Positions 1 to 5,940 of a stretch of 7,038 nt of DNA are shown here, piece by piece. Within the stretch, counting starts at the first letter, position 1; each line of letters begins with the position of its first letter. Source of the stretch: Deltaproteobacteria bacterium (GTDB taxonomy: Bacteria; Myxococcota_A; Polyangia; Polyangiales; Houyiibacteriaceae); assembly GCA_027295555.1 (NCBI GenBank), contig JAPUKT010000426.1, positions 1 through 7,038 on the forward strand, given 5' to 3'. The notes beneath the pieces are model-generated. The model was not told the DNA's origin, did not search any database, and worked only from the letters and a program-made list of their open reading frames with translations. Made by a program: the position numbers and the translations under genes.

Positions 1-159
1 GCCGATGTACTCGGCGACCTCTCGCTCGAAAGCTTCGACCTCTGGCCCGAGAATGTAGCGTCCGGAGCGAATCACCTCGGCTGCCTTGTCGATCAGCCGC
101 TCCATCAGCGGCCCGTTTTGGGCCGCCACGTCCAACATCGGTATTTGCTCTTCAGACAC
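1..159 (-). CDS. wbpE: DegT/DnrJ/EryC1/StrS-family sugar aminotransferase, N-terminal fragment (WbpE/WlbC type)
   Basis: Only the first 53 codons lie in the window; the gene continues past the left edge. The translation begins VSEEQIPMLDVAAQNGPL and contains SGRYILGPEVEAFE (residues 32-45), the N-terminal signature of the fold-type I PLP sugar aminotransferases (DegT/DnrJ/EryC1/StrS). The PLP lysine is downstream and cannot be checked. In the WbpE/WlbC role the enzyme transfers an amino group from glutamate to the C3 ketone of UDP-3-keto-GlcNAc uronate in the cytoplasm. The substrate is inferred from the upstream WbpB- and WbpD-like genes, since the family signature alone does not fix it. The chosen start is GTG at 159, overlapping the acetyltransferase stop by 8 bp, with GGAG four bases upstream. 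An in-frame ATG at 138 is an alternative but would trim the N-terminus. Family assignment is firm; the exact substrate is moderately supported. Confidence 0.85.
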   Translation of the reverse strand, partial: MSEEQIPMLDVAAQNGPLMERLIDKAAEVIRSGRYILGPEVEAFEREVAEYIG

Positions 160-724
160 CGTTCTCCACGCGCTCGCAATGATCCTCGGTGATCCGGTAT
201 TGATCTCCGCACCGCCTACACACGCCGTCGCCTGGGAGGACCTCCCCGCAACGGCAAGCCCATGCCGTGCGCCGCGCGGGATTGCCCACGACGACGGCGT
301 GGGCCGGGACGTCTTTCGTCACGACGCTTCCAGCGCCGATCAAGGCGTACTCTCCGAGATCGTGACCGCAGACGATCGTGGCGTTAGCGCCCACCGTCAC
401 TCCGCGGCCAACGTGGGTCGGCGCAAACTCGTCCTTGCGTTCGACATGCGCGCGGGGGGTCAGGACGTTGGTGAACACGCAACTCGGTCCGAGGAACACA
501 TCGTCCTCGACGGTTACCCCCGCATACACGGAAACGTTGTTTTGAATCTTCACACCACTACCGATCCGTACACCGGGACCGACGAAGACGTTTTGCCCGA
601 GCACACTTCGCGCCCCAATGCGGGCCCCGCGCGAGACGTGGGTGAAGTGCCAGATGCTGGCGCCTTTTTCGATCCGCACGTCCTCATCGACGACGGCGGT
701 GTCGTGAACGAAGGGCGCGGCCAT
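152..724 (-). CDS. wbpD: UDP-3-amino-sugar N-acetyltransferase, hexapeptide-repeat family (WbpD/WlbB type)
   Basis: This 190-residue protein is a left-handed beta-helix acyltransferase, about the length of known WbpD/WlbB enzymes. Residues 10-85 and 104-150 carry successive hexapeptide turns, for example IGARSVLGQNVFVGPGVRIGS at about 36-56, and the fold ends in the usual VVVGNPAR (144-151). QNNVSVYAG (61-69) matches the active-site region of the family, where an Asn is implicated in placing the 3-amino group. The likely reaction is acetyl-CoA-dependent acetylation of UDP-GlcNAc(3N)A in the cytoplasm. The C-terminus has Cys157, Cys159, Cys169 and Cys172 spaced like a small zinc ribbon. The start is ATG at 724, sharing one base with the upstream stop (TGATG) and preceded by GGAGG six bases away. 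The frame stays open to 871, but that extension overlaps the upstream gene and lacks family character. Other acylated amino sugars are possible substrates. Confidence 0.9.
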   Translation of the reverse strand: MAAPFVHDTAVVDEDVRIEKGASIWHFTHVSRGARIGARSVLGQNVFVGPGVRIGSGVKIQNNVSVYAGVTVEDDVFLGPSCVFTNVLTPRAHVERKDEFAPTHVGRGVTVGANATIVCGHDLGEYALIGAGSVVTKDVPAHAVVVGNPARRTAWACRCGEVLPGDGVCRRCGDQYRITEDHCERVENGV

Positions 725-1758
725 CAACGGCCTCCACCGATCTCGATGCGCGCCCCCCCTTGGGCCAGCGACGCAGCACCCCCTTCGAGCGCACGCACTA
801 CATCGAGCCCCGATTGCCCATCGGACACCGGCGCCTTCCTCGTTCGCACCGCATCTAGGAATGCCACGCACTCTCTGCGAAGCGGCTCCGCCATCTTGAG
901 CGCGGGGATGCGGATATCGCCTGTCCGGATGCGAACACCCTCTTCATAGGAAAGCGTCGCAGGAGGCTCTACGCCTTTGTCAAACACTGCAAGCTTCTGG
1001 TCCGCGGAGGTGTCGTCGAACACCGCCATTTTTCGGTCGCCCACGACCGTGAGCTTTCGGATCTTGTGTGGGTCGAGCCAGCTCACGTGAATGTGAGCCA
1101 TGCGCCGCCCTGGATAGTGCATCGTCGCAAACACGACGTCCTCGACGCCGCGCTCCGGTTGCAGGTAACACGACCCGGTCGCGCTCACCGCGTCCGGGGA
1201 TGCCCCGAGCAAATAGTTGGCGACCGAGATGTCGTGCGGAGCCAGTGACCACCAAGCGTTTTCGTCTTGGCGCACGACGCCGAGGTTGACGCGTTGGGCG
1301 TAGATGTAGAGCACGTCTCCGAGCTCGCCATTTTGGATGAGCGCCTTGAGTCGTTCGACGGCAGGGTGATAGAGGAGCAAGTGCCCCACCATCAGGATGC
1401 GCCCGTTCTGCTCCGCGAGCGAGCACAGCGACTTGGCCTGAGCGCCGGACAGGCAGAGCGGCTTTTCGACGAATACGTCCCGACCCGCGATGAGCGCAGC
1501 TTCGGCTACCTTGAAATGCGATGGGGCGTGCGTGGCAACGACGACCGCCGACACGGAGGCATCGCTCAAAACCGCATCGACGTCCGCAACCACCGAAACG
1601 CTCGGATACGTAGCAGCCATCGTGGTGCGAATCGTTTCTTCGCGATCGCAGATGTATCGCAGATCTGCCTCGGGAAGCGCGGCGTAGTTACGAACGTGGT
1701 TCTTGCCCCAACCACCAGCACCGACGACGGCAACCCCAATTGCTTCGCTTCGACTCAC
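724..1758 (-). CDS. wbpB: Gfo/Idh/MocA-family sugar-nucleotide dehydrogenase (WbpB/WlbA type)
   Basis: This 344-residue cytoplasmic oxidoreductase has an N-terminal Rossmann fold with VVGAGGWGKNHVRNY (11-25) for NAD binding. EKPL at 98-101 contains the conserved Lys of the family, and LAPHDISVANYLLG (172-185) supplies the catalytic-type His and Asp. The C-terminal alpha/beta domain runs to about 340, the usual family length. In the WbpB/WlbA role it oxidises C3 of UDP-GlcNAc uronate to the ketone, the substrate for the aminotransferase two genes downstream. The acetyltransferase next door strongly supports this role over inositol or glucose dehydrogenase. The start is GTG at 1758: no ATG, GTG or TTG occurs in frame between it and the TAG at about 1813-1815. 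Its ribosome site is weak (a G-rich GGGGGG run). It heads the B-D-E set and may have its own promoter near 1782-1790. Confidence 0.88.
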   Translation of the reverse strand: MSRSEAIGVAVVGAGGWGKNHVRNYAALPEADLRYICDREETIRTTMAATYPSVSVVADVDAVLSDASVSAVVVATHAPSHFKVAEAALIAGRDVFVEKPLCLSGAQAKSLCSLAEQNGRILMVGHLLLYHPAVERLKALIQNGELGDVLYIYAQRVNLGVVRQDENAWWSLAPHDISVANYLLGASPDAVSATGSCYLQPERGVEDVVFATMHYPGRRMAHIHVSWLDPHKIRKLTVVGDRKMAVFDDTSADQKLAVFDKGVEPPATLSYEEGVRIRTGDIRIPALKMAEPLRRECVAFLDAVRTRKAPVSDGQSGLDVVRALEGGAASLAQGGARIEIGGGR

Positions 1759-1781
1759 GCCGCCCCCCGCATCATCGACAA

Positions 1782-1790
1782 AGCTTAGCA
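1782..1790 (-). promoter_or_regulatory. Possible extended -10 element upstream of the amino-sugar genes
   Basis: Reading the minus strand, TGCTAAGCT occupies 1790-1782 and resembles an extended -10 (TG-N-hexamer). It would place transcription start near 1775, about 17 nt before the GTG at 1758. A TTCTGG/TTTCTG stretch near 1805-1811 is a poor -35. The 70-bp gap after the upstream 731-residue gene also lacks a convincing terminator, so the amino-sugar genes could be read through from upstream as well. This rests on resemblance to a motif seen upstream of other genes in the window. Confidence 0.25.
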
Positions 1791-1828
1791 GGACGGGTGC
1801 GCTTCCAGAAAACTAACAGAGGAAGCCA

Positions 1829-4024
1829 TCAACGAAGCATCGCCCTGCACTCCGAGACATAGCGCCCCTTCCCGAGCTTGACGCAGTTCCGATAGGCCTG
1901 ACGCGCGCCCTGGCGGTCGCCACGCATCTGACGGGCCGAGCCGAGCGTCACCCAGGCAAGGGCGTTCGATGGATCGATCGCGGTCGCCCGCTCGGCAAGC
2001 TCGGCCGCCTCCCGGGTGTGCTCCCGCCCGAGCTGGAGCCGTGCGAGCTCAGCCAGCGCGGTGCTCCCTTGAGGATTGAGCTCGATGGCCCGCTGATAGG
2101 CAGCTGCCGCTCGCGATCCACGCTTCAACCGACGTGCAAGCTCAAGCTGAGCCTCATAGGTATCCTCCGCCCCAGTCTTGGCATAAATGCCGGGCCCCGT
2201 CGCTGGCGCTGGCGCTGACACTGGCGCTGACACTGGCGCTGGCGCTGGCGCTGGCACTGTCCCTGCCCCCGGTAACATCACGTAAGCGATCGCGACAACG
2301 CCGAAGGCGAACACGGCGAGCCATACGAAGCGCGTCGGGTTGGGACCGGGAGCCTCTTTCGGCACTTGGGCTGCGGCGGGCATTGTCGGCGCGGGCCTCG
2401 GAGCTGGCTGTTCTTCGAAGACTTGTTCGTAGGTGAGCGGCGGCGGATCGACCTCAGGCGGCTCGTGGTAGTCGATGATGGCGTCGCGGTGCAGCTCCTC
2501 GCCGCGCTCGACCGCCTCGTCGACCGCGCGGTCGAGCGGCGGCCTCGACCGCACGAACGGACCCGGCGGCGGCTCCGAATCGACGATCGCGATGGCCTCG
2601 TCAACCTCGGGATCGTCGCAAAGCTCGTCGAGCGTTTCATCCCACCGACCCACCTCGACCGTCTCCCGAGTTGTCTCGTCGCCGCGGCCCAGAACCTCCG
2701 GGGCGCGGCCCGACCAATTCAGGGTGGTGCCTCCCCCTTTCACGGCTTGGAAGCCCGCGGGCGTGTTCTTTCTCGGGCGTGGCGTGGGGGGCTGCGACGC
2801 GGGAACCCACTCGTCGGCGGCGGGGGCCTCCGGCGCCTGTAAAGACTCGGGCGTCGGCGTCGACTCGGGCGGCGGCGCCGACTCGGGCGAAGGTAAGGAC
2901 TCTGGCGTCGGCACCAAATCCGTGACGGGCAACTGGCCGAGGGCCGGGATGGCGAGCGGAATGAGCGACGGCTTCGGGCCAGGTCCGGGAATCGTATCGA
3001 CCGGCCCCTTGGGAGGTATCGAAGAGACCGGCATCTGTACTTGGGCCAGGATCGGAATGCTCTCCTTCATCTCCCCCACTTCGCGCGCGATGCCCTCGAA
3101 ATAGAGGTCAACGACCTTGCGCAGAGCCTCGACGTAGTCGCCCCCGTGGGCGCGAAGGACCTCGCCGATGGTCCGCACGCCGTCGATTAGCCGCACCATG
3201 ATGTTCTGATCGTCCGGGGTGTCGTGGAGACGCTCTCGCAACACCTCGCCATCGACTTCGAGGACGACCTCGAACGGCGGAAGCAACTCGGACAAACGAC
3301 TCCACTCATCGAGCCGCCGCATGCCCTCCATCAGCAGCGCTTGTGTCGTTCGGTGAACGGTGCGCTCGACGAGGCTGACCTTTCGAAACTCGAGGTCGAA
3401 CGTCCCCTCTCGCCAGAGCAGCAGGCGGTACACCGCGTCCTCGCCACCGAGATCCTCCACTGTCGCGTGGATCACGGCGCCCGAATCGAAGGAGATCATG
3501 CCTTGATCCCCTTCCTTCGACTCGAGATTCAGCACCCCGGATTTCCGACTCACGTCGATCGTCTGCAGCAGGTCCACGACGCTCATCTCGGACAGCGACC
3601 CGCTGAACCGGGTCCTGGCGTCGCCGGTGCGTTGCGCCAAGCCCTCGCGCGCTTGTCTCGCGAGCTCGATCCCGACTCGCGCGACTACCTCACGGATGTA
3701 GATCGGCTTCGTGAGATAGTCCTCGACGCCCAACTCGAGCCCGCGAATCTTGCTTTCGATCGACTCATCACTCGACAAGAACATGAAGGGAATGCGCGAC
3801 CACTCGGGGTTCTGTCGAAGCTGCTCGACGAACTCGAAGCCATTCATGTCGTTGAAGGCCGTGTCCGATAGGATCAGGTCCGGCTTGTTGGTGTGCAGGA
3901 TCTCGAAGGCCCTCCCCACGCTGGGACAACCGGCCACGTTGTAGCCCGCATTGCGCAAGCTGACCTCCAATACGCGGAGACTGCGTGGATCTGCATCGAC
4001 GACGAGCAAGTTTTGCTTGGCCAC
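1829..4024 (-). CDS. Membrane-anchored receiver-PATAN (DUF4388)-TPR protein
   Basis: This 731-residue protein is modular. Residues 4-122 form a response-regulator receiver with acidic residues D10 and D12, phospho-acceptor D54 (ILSDTAFNDMNGFE), S84 and K106 (YLTKP), so it should be phosphorylatable. Residues about 138-315 match DUF4388/PATAN (FSGSLSEMSVVDLLQTI, then SGVLNLES and GAVIHA), a module common in Myxococcota signalling proteins and lacking a known enzymatic activity. Residues 325-560 are a Pro/Glu/Ala-rich linker with four VPTPES-like repeats. FVWLAVFAFGVVAIAYVML (566-584) is one transmembrane helix, followed by a Pro-Ala-Ser stretch (591-608) and about three TPR-like helical pairs (617-720). 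The likely topology is receiver and PATAN in the cytoplasm with the TPR tail outside the inner membrane. The start is GTG at 4024, forced by a TGA two codons upstream. No cognate kinase is adjacent on this strand. Domain calls are firm; the output function is unknown. Confidence 0.9.
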   Translation of the reverse strand: MAKQNLLVVDADPRSLRVLEVSLRNAGYNVAGCPSVGRAFEILHTNKPDLILSDTAFNDMNGFEFVEQLRQNPEWSRIPFMFLSSDESIESKIRGLELGVEDYLTKPIYIREVVARVGIELARQAREGLAQRTGDARTRFSGSLSEMSVVDLLQTIDVSRKSGVLNLESKEGDQGMISFDSGAVIHATVEDLGGEDAVYRLLLWREGTFDLEFRKVSLVERTVHRTTQALLMEGMRRLDEWSRLSELLPPFEVVLEVDGEVLRERLHDTPDDQNIMVRLIDGVRTIGEVLRAHGGDYVEALRKVVDLYFEGIAREVGEMKESIPILAQVQMPVSSIPPKGPVDTIPGPGPKPSLIPLAIPALGQLPVTDLVPTPESLPSPESAPPPESTPTPESLQAPEAPAADEWVPASQPPTPRPRKNTPAGFQAVKGGGTTLNWSGRAPEVLGRGDETTRETVEVGRWDETLDELCDDPEVDEAIAIVDSEPPPGPFVRSRPPLDRAVDEAVERGEELHRDAIIDYHEPPEVDPPPLTYEQVFEEQPAPRPAPTMPAAAQVPKEAPGPNPTRFVWLAVFAFGVVAIAYVMLPGAGTVPAPAPAPVSAPVSAPAPATGPGIYAKTGAEDTYEAQLELARRLKRGSRAAAAYQRAIELNPQGSTALAELARLQLGREHTREAAELAERATAIDPSNALAWVTLGSARQMRGDRQGARQAYRNCVKLGKGRYVSECRAMLR
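2205..2258. repeat. Hexanucleotide tandem repeat in a coding region
   Basis: Nine consecutive 6-bp units of the form G(G/A)C(G/A)CT run through this stretch, flanked by degenerate copies at 2199 (GTCGCT) and 2259 (GTCCCT). On the minus strand they encode the Pro-Ala/Pro-Val-Ser stretch (about residues 591-608) just after the transmembrane helix of the receiver-TPR protein. Because the unit is two codons, gain or loss of copies would change linker length without shifting frame. Confidence 0.9.
2844..2915. repeat. Four imperfect 18-bp tandem repeats in a coding region
   Basis: Units begin at 2844, 2862, 2880 and 2898, each starting GACTCGGGCG or GACTCTGGCG and then diverging in the second half. 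On the minus strand they encode VPTPES, LPSPES, APPPES and TPTPES (residues 371-394) in the cytoplasmic linker of the receiver-PATAN protein. The third copy (with GAAGGTAAG) is the most diverged at DNA level yet keeps the Pro-x-Pro-Glu-Ser pattern, which suggests duplication followed by selection on composition. Confidence 0.9.
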
Positions 4025-4059
4025 GGCTCAGTGATAGATTGAGATGAGCACAATGAAAA
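4013..4059. promoter_or_regulatory. Putative overlapping divergent (bidirectional) promoter
   Basis: The two divergent genes start 28 bp apart, so their promoters must share this segment. Toward the minus-strand gene, TTTTCA (4059-4054), a 17-bp spacer and TATCAC (4036-4031) each match the sigma-70 consensus at four of six positions, with transcription starting at or near the GTG at 4024. Toward the plus-strand lipoprotein, TGATAGATT (4032-4040) is an extended -10 with a weak TTGCTT (4013-4018) 16 bp upstream, starting near 4047. The two -10 hexamers overlap on opposite strands. Both transcripts would be leaderless or nearly so. This is read by eye and not experimentally supported. Confidence 0.4.
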
Positions 4060-4433
4060 ACCCTAAATGCTTGCTAGGCGTGATCATCGGCGCAGTACTC
4101 GCGTTCAGCGCCTGCCAAAAACAGAGCCCGAAAACCGCATTTGACAGGCTCGACCCCAACTTTGGTGGCCTTCAGGGGGGTAAGAGCGTGCGGGTGTTAG
4201 GCGAGAACATCCGCCTGGACATCGGCTACTCGATCCTCTTCGGTCGACAAATCTCGCCCCAGGTATCGATCGAGAGCGACGAGGCCCTGGTCGCGGTGAC
4301 GCCGCGGACGATGGAGCCGGGCCCGGTCGACGTCATCGTCCGAACGGACGACGGCTCGGTCTTTCGGATTAAGCAAGGTTTCCAATACGTCAACCAGGGC
4401 GGGAACCTTCTCGAAAAGCCCGCCGAGCCTTAA
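4053..4433 (+). CDS. Small lipoprotein with a single IPT/TIG domain
   Basis: The 126-residue product begins with a lipoprotein signal peptide (MKNPKC, then hydrophobic LLGVIIGAVLAFSA) ending at lipobox FSAC, with Cys21 as the lipidation site. Residues about 33-112 form one IPT/TIG immunoglobulin-like fold: DPNFGGLQGGKSVRVLGENI, SILFGRQISPQVSI, VAVTPRTMEPGPVDVIV and a closing GFQYV. The family is an extracellular, often binding or scaffold, domain without enzymatic activity. The ATG at 4053 is preferred over ATG 4044 because it gives a classic Met-Lys signal peptide and has GAG at suitable spacing; the longer form adds only MST. A Lys/Glu/Pro-rich tail follows the domain. The gene is divergent from the receiver-PATAN gene and convergent with the small cysteine-rich lipoprotein gene. 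The ligand is unknown. The -3 Phe of the lipobox is slightly atypical. Confidence 0.85.
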   Translation: MKNPKCLLGVIIGAVLAFSACQKQSPKTAFDRLDPNFGGLQGGKSVRVLGENIRLDIGYSILFGRQISPQVSIESDEALVAVTPRTMEPGPVDVIVRTDDGSVFRIKQGFQYVNQGGNLLEKPAEP

Positions 4434-4436
4434 CCA

Positions 4437-4634
4437 TCAAGAGCCACCATCGGGATCGACCGTCCCGTCGAGCCCCGCGTCGGCAGCTGGAAGGCACACT
4501 CCGGATAGGCAGACCAGCCCCACCGTGCACTGGTCCGTGCGCGTGCATGGTTCGTTGAGGTCCTTGGGGCTGATATTGTTCCCGCAGCCGAGCAGCGCGA
4601 AGCAGAATGCGAGACACGAGAGGCGGCGCACCAT
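4437..4634 (-). CDS. Small cysteine-rich lipoprotein (Dickkopf-like motif)
   Basis: This 65-residue product has a lipoprotein signal peptide (MVRRLSCLAFCFALLGC; lipobox LLGC, Cys17 lipidated) followed by four cysteines at 30, 36, 42 and 47 (PCTRTDQCTVGLVCLSGVC). The spacing resembles the short Dickkopf N-terminal-like cysteine modules frequent in Myxococcota secreted proteins, and implies two disulphides outside the cytoplasm. The tail DAGLDGTVDPDGGS is the Asp/Gly-rich linker usually found before a larger domain, but here the protein simply ends. ATG 4634 is preferred over the upstream in-frame ATG at 4685 because it leaves a standard-length signal peptide; no clear Shine-Dalgarno precedes either. 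The gene converges on the IPT lipoprotein gene with 3 bp between stops. It could be a real small lipoprotein or the remnant of a longer one. Function unknown. Confidence 0.72.
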   Translation of the reverse strand: MVRRLSCLAFCFALLGCGNNISPKDLNEPCTRTDQCTVGLVCLSGVCLPAADAGLDGTVDPDGGS

Positions 4635-4689
4635 AGCAGCAACGATAGCGCAGGCCGCGAACCGAGACCACGCCTGAAAAACCAAACGC

Positions 4690-4698
4690 TGCTAGGAT
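4690..4698 (+). promoter_or_regulatory. Possible extended -10 or ribosome-binding segment before the histidine kinase
   Basis: TGCTAGGAT reads as an extended -10 that would start transcription at about 4705, the GTG itself, giving a leaderless mRNA. The same bases contain AGGA (4694-4697), seven bases before the GTG, which is an acceptable Shine-Dalgarno. Both roles cannot hold for one transcript, so an upstream promoter within 4635-4690 is the alternative. No good -35 is visible. Confidence 0.3.
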
Positions 4699-4704
4699 CC
4701 GACC

Positions 4705-5940
4705 GTGGACATCCGCGTCCTGATCCCCGAGCTCTTCGAGAAGCTGAGTCTCATCGCCACCGCGGGCCTCATCGGCGTCCTGGTGCCCCCGCTCCGCAAT
4801 CGGTTGCTGGGGGTCGGGCGGCCTCGAGACATCTGGGTCGCAGTCGTATTCGGGCTGCTGCTATCGCTTTGGGGCTCGACGATGGGTTTTGGATGGCTCG
4901 GCCACCATCTGAATCTACGGTCCGTGGGAATCATGATCGCTGGAATTCTCGGCGGTGCGCGCGCTGGCGCTCTCACGGGTTTCCTGGCGGGTTTGTTTTT
5001 CGTCACACGCGTCGCACCGGAGGCAGGGCTTTGGCTTTGGGCGCTCGCCGCCTCGATTCTCGACGGGTGGCTCGCCGGCCGCATCGCGGAGCGCCGAGAG
5101 CCCTGGTTCGTCGGGTGGCGGGCCTTGCGAACCACCAGCCTCATTCAGCTCACCAGTCTGACGATCGTCGCGGTGGGCATCGGCGTGTCGGGCGGCAACC
5201 CCGCGGTTGCGTTTCCGTCTTTGGCGGCCCAGCTGCTCGGCGTAGCAGCCGGCGTCACGCTCTGGGTGAACGTGGCTCGCGTGGTGCTGGCTCGCGAGGA
5301 GCAAGCCGTCGCACTGGTCGCAGCCCAAGCGGCCGCCAACGAGCTCTCCCTCCAGGCCCTGCGGAGCAGACTCGAACCGCACTTTCTCTTCAACGCACTC
5401 AATACACTGCGAGCGACCATTCGAACGGACCCGGATCGGGCACGCTCGCTCGTGTCCGATCTCGCCGACCTCTACCGATACCTCTTGCATCATCCGCGCG
5501 ACGCTTCACTCCTCAACGAGGTCGAGCATGCGTGTGCCTACCTCGCGATCGAACGAGCAAGGCTTGGCGAAGAAAGGCTCGTGGTCCGTACCGCAGTCGA
5601 CGACCAAGTTCGTGACACGCGCGTCCCGGCGTTGCTCCTTCAACCCATCGTCGAGAACGCGGTCAAGCACGGCATTACCCCCAAGGATGGCCTCGGCACC
5701 ATCACCATTCGCGCGCGGGACCTCGGCGACTTCGTCCGAATCGAAGTGGAGGACGAGTCAGACGGGCCGACCAGCCATCCTCCGACGAGAGGATCCGGTC
5801 TCGCGCTCGCTACGTTGCGTAAGAGGCTCGAGAAGCAGTACAACGGGAAGGCAGCGCTTCGGCTTTCGCCGCTCGAGCGCGGTACTCTCGTGACTGTGGA
5901 CCTTCCCAAGGCATCTGAAGACATTGGAGAGCACACATGA
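4705..5940 (+). CDS. LytS/BtsS-type sensor histidine kinase
   Basis: This 411-residue integral membrane kinase has about six hydrophobic segments in residues 14-196. The motifs ELFEKLSLIATAGLI (9-23) and SVGIMIAGILGGARAGALTG (73-92) match the 5TM-LYT sensor module of LytS, BtsS and YpdA. A short coiled linker (196-220) leads to LEPHFLFNALNTL (223-235), the His_kinase signature, with H226 as phospho-acceptor. The ATPase domain shows LLQPIVENAVKHG (311-323; N-box Asn318), VEDESDGP (348-355) and GSGLALATLRKRL (363-375). The GAF domain found in LytS is absent, so sensing should rest on the membrane module. The DNG triad of the ATP lid is replaced by DESDG, a mild degeneracy. The start is GTG at 4705 with AGGA seven bases upstream. 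Its stop overlaps the response regulator start (ATGA), so the two are cotranslated. The ligand is not identifiable; relatives sense pyruvate or membrane-potential changes. Confidence 0.92.
   Translation: MDIRVLIPELFEKLSLIATAGLIGVLVPPLRNRLLGVGRPRDIWVAVVFGLLLSLWGSTMGFGWLGHHLNLRSVGIMIAGILGGARAGALTGFLAGLFFVTRVAPEAGLWLWALAASILDGWLAGRIAERREPWFVGWRALRTTSLIQLTSLTIVAVGIGVSGGNPAVAFPSLAAQLLGVAAGVTLWVNVARVVLAREEQAVALVAAQAAANELSLQALRSRLEPHFLFNALNTLRATIRTDPDRARSLVSDLADLYRYLLHHPRDASLLNEVEHACAYLAIERARLGEERLVVRTAVDDQVRDTRVPALLLQPIVENAVKHGITPKDGLGTITIRARDLGDFVRIEVEDESDGPTSHPPTRGSGLALATLRKRLEKQYNGKAALRLSPLERGTLVTVDLPKASEDIGEHT

Noticed and set aside
86..949. A 287-codon open frame on the plus strand
   Set aside because: It lies antisense to the acetyltransferase and dehydrogenase genes, which have clear family motifs, coupled starts and ribosome sites. 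Long antisense frames are expected in GC-rich coding DNA, and its translation shows no recognisable domain.
1801..1827. Inverted repeat GCTTCC/GGAAGC as a terminator after the receiver-PATAN gene
   Set aside because: The stem is 6 bp with a 14-nt loop and no following U tract on the minus strand, so it is not a convincing intrinsic terminator.
3224..3871. A 215-codon open frame on the plus strand
   Set aside because: Antisense to the receiver/PATAN coding region, whose motifs are unambiguous. It mirrors codon bias and has no domain of its own.
4451..4467. CGGGA/TCCCG hairpin near the convergent stops
   Set aside because: Five-bp stem inside the small lipoprotein coding sequence, not followed by a T-run in either direction.
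4635..4685. Longer N-terminus (17 extra residues) for the cysteine-rich lipoprotein from ATG 4685
   Set aside because: It would give an overlong signal peptide with a Trp, Phe and Cys-containing front and no ribosome site; the ATG at 4634 yields a standard lipoprotein signal.
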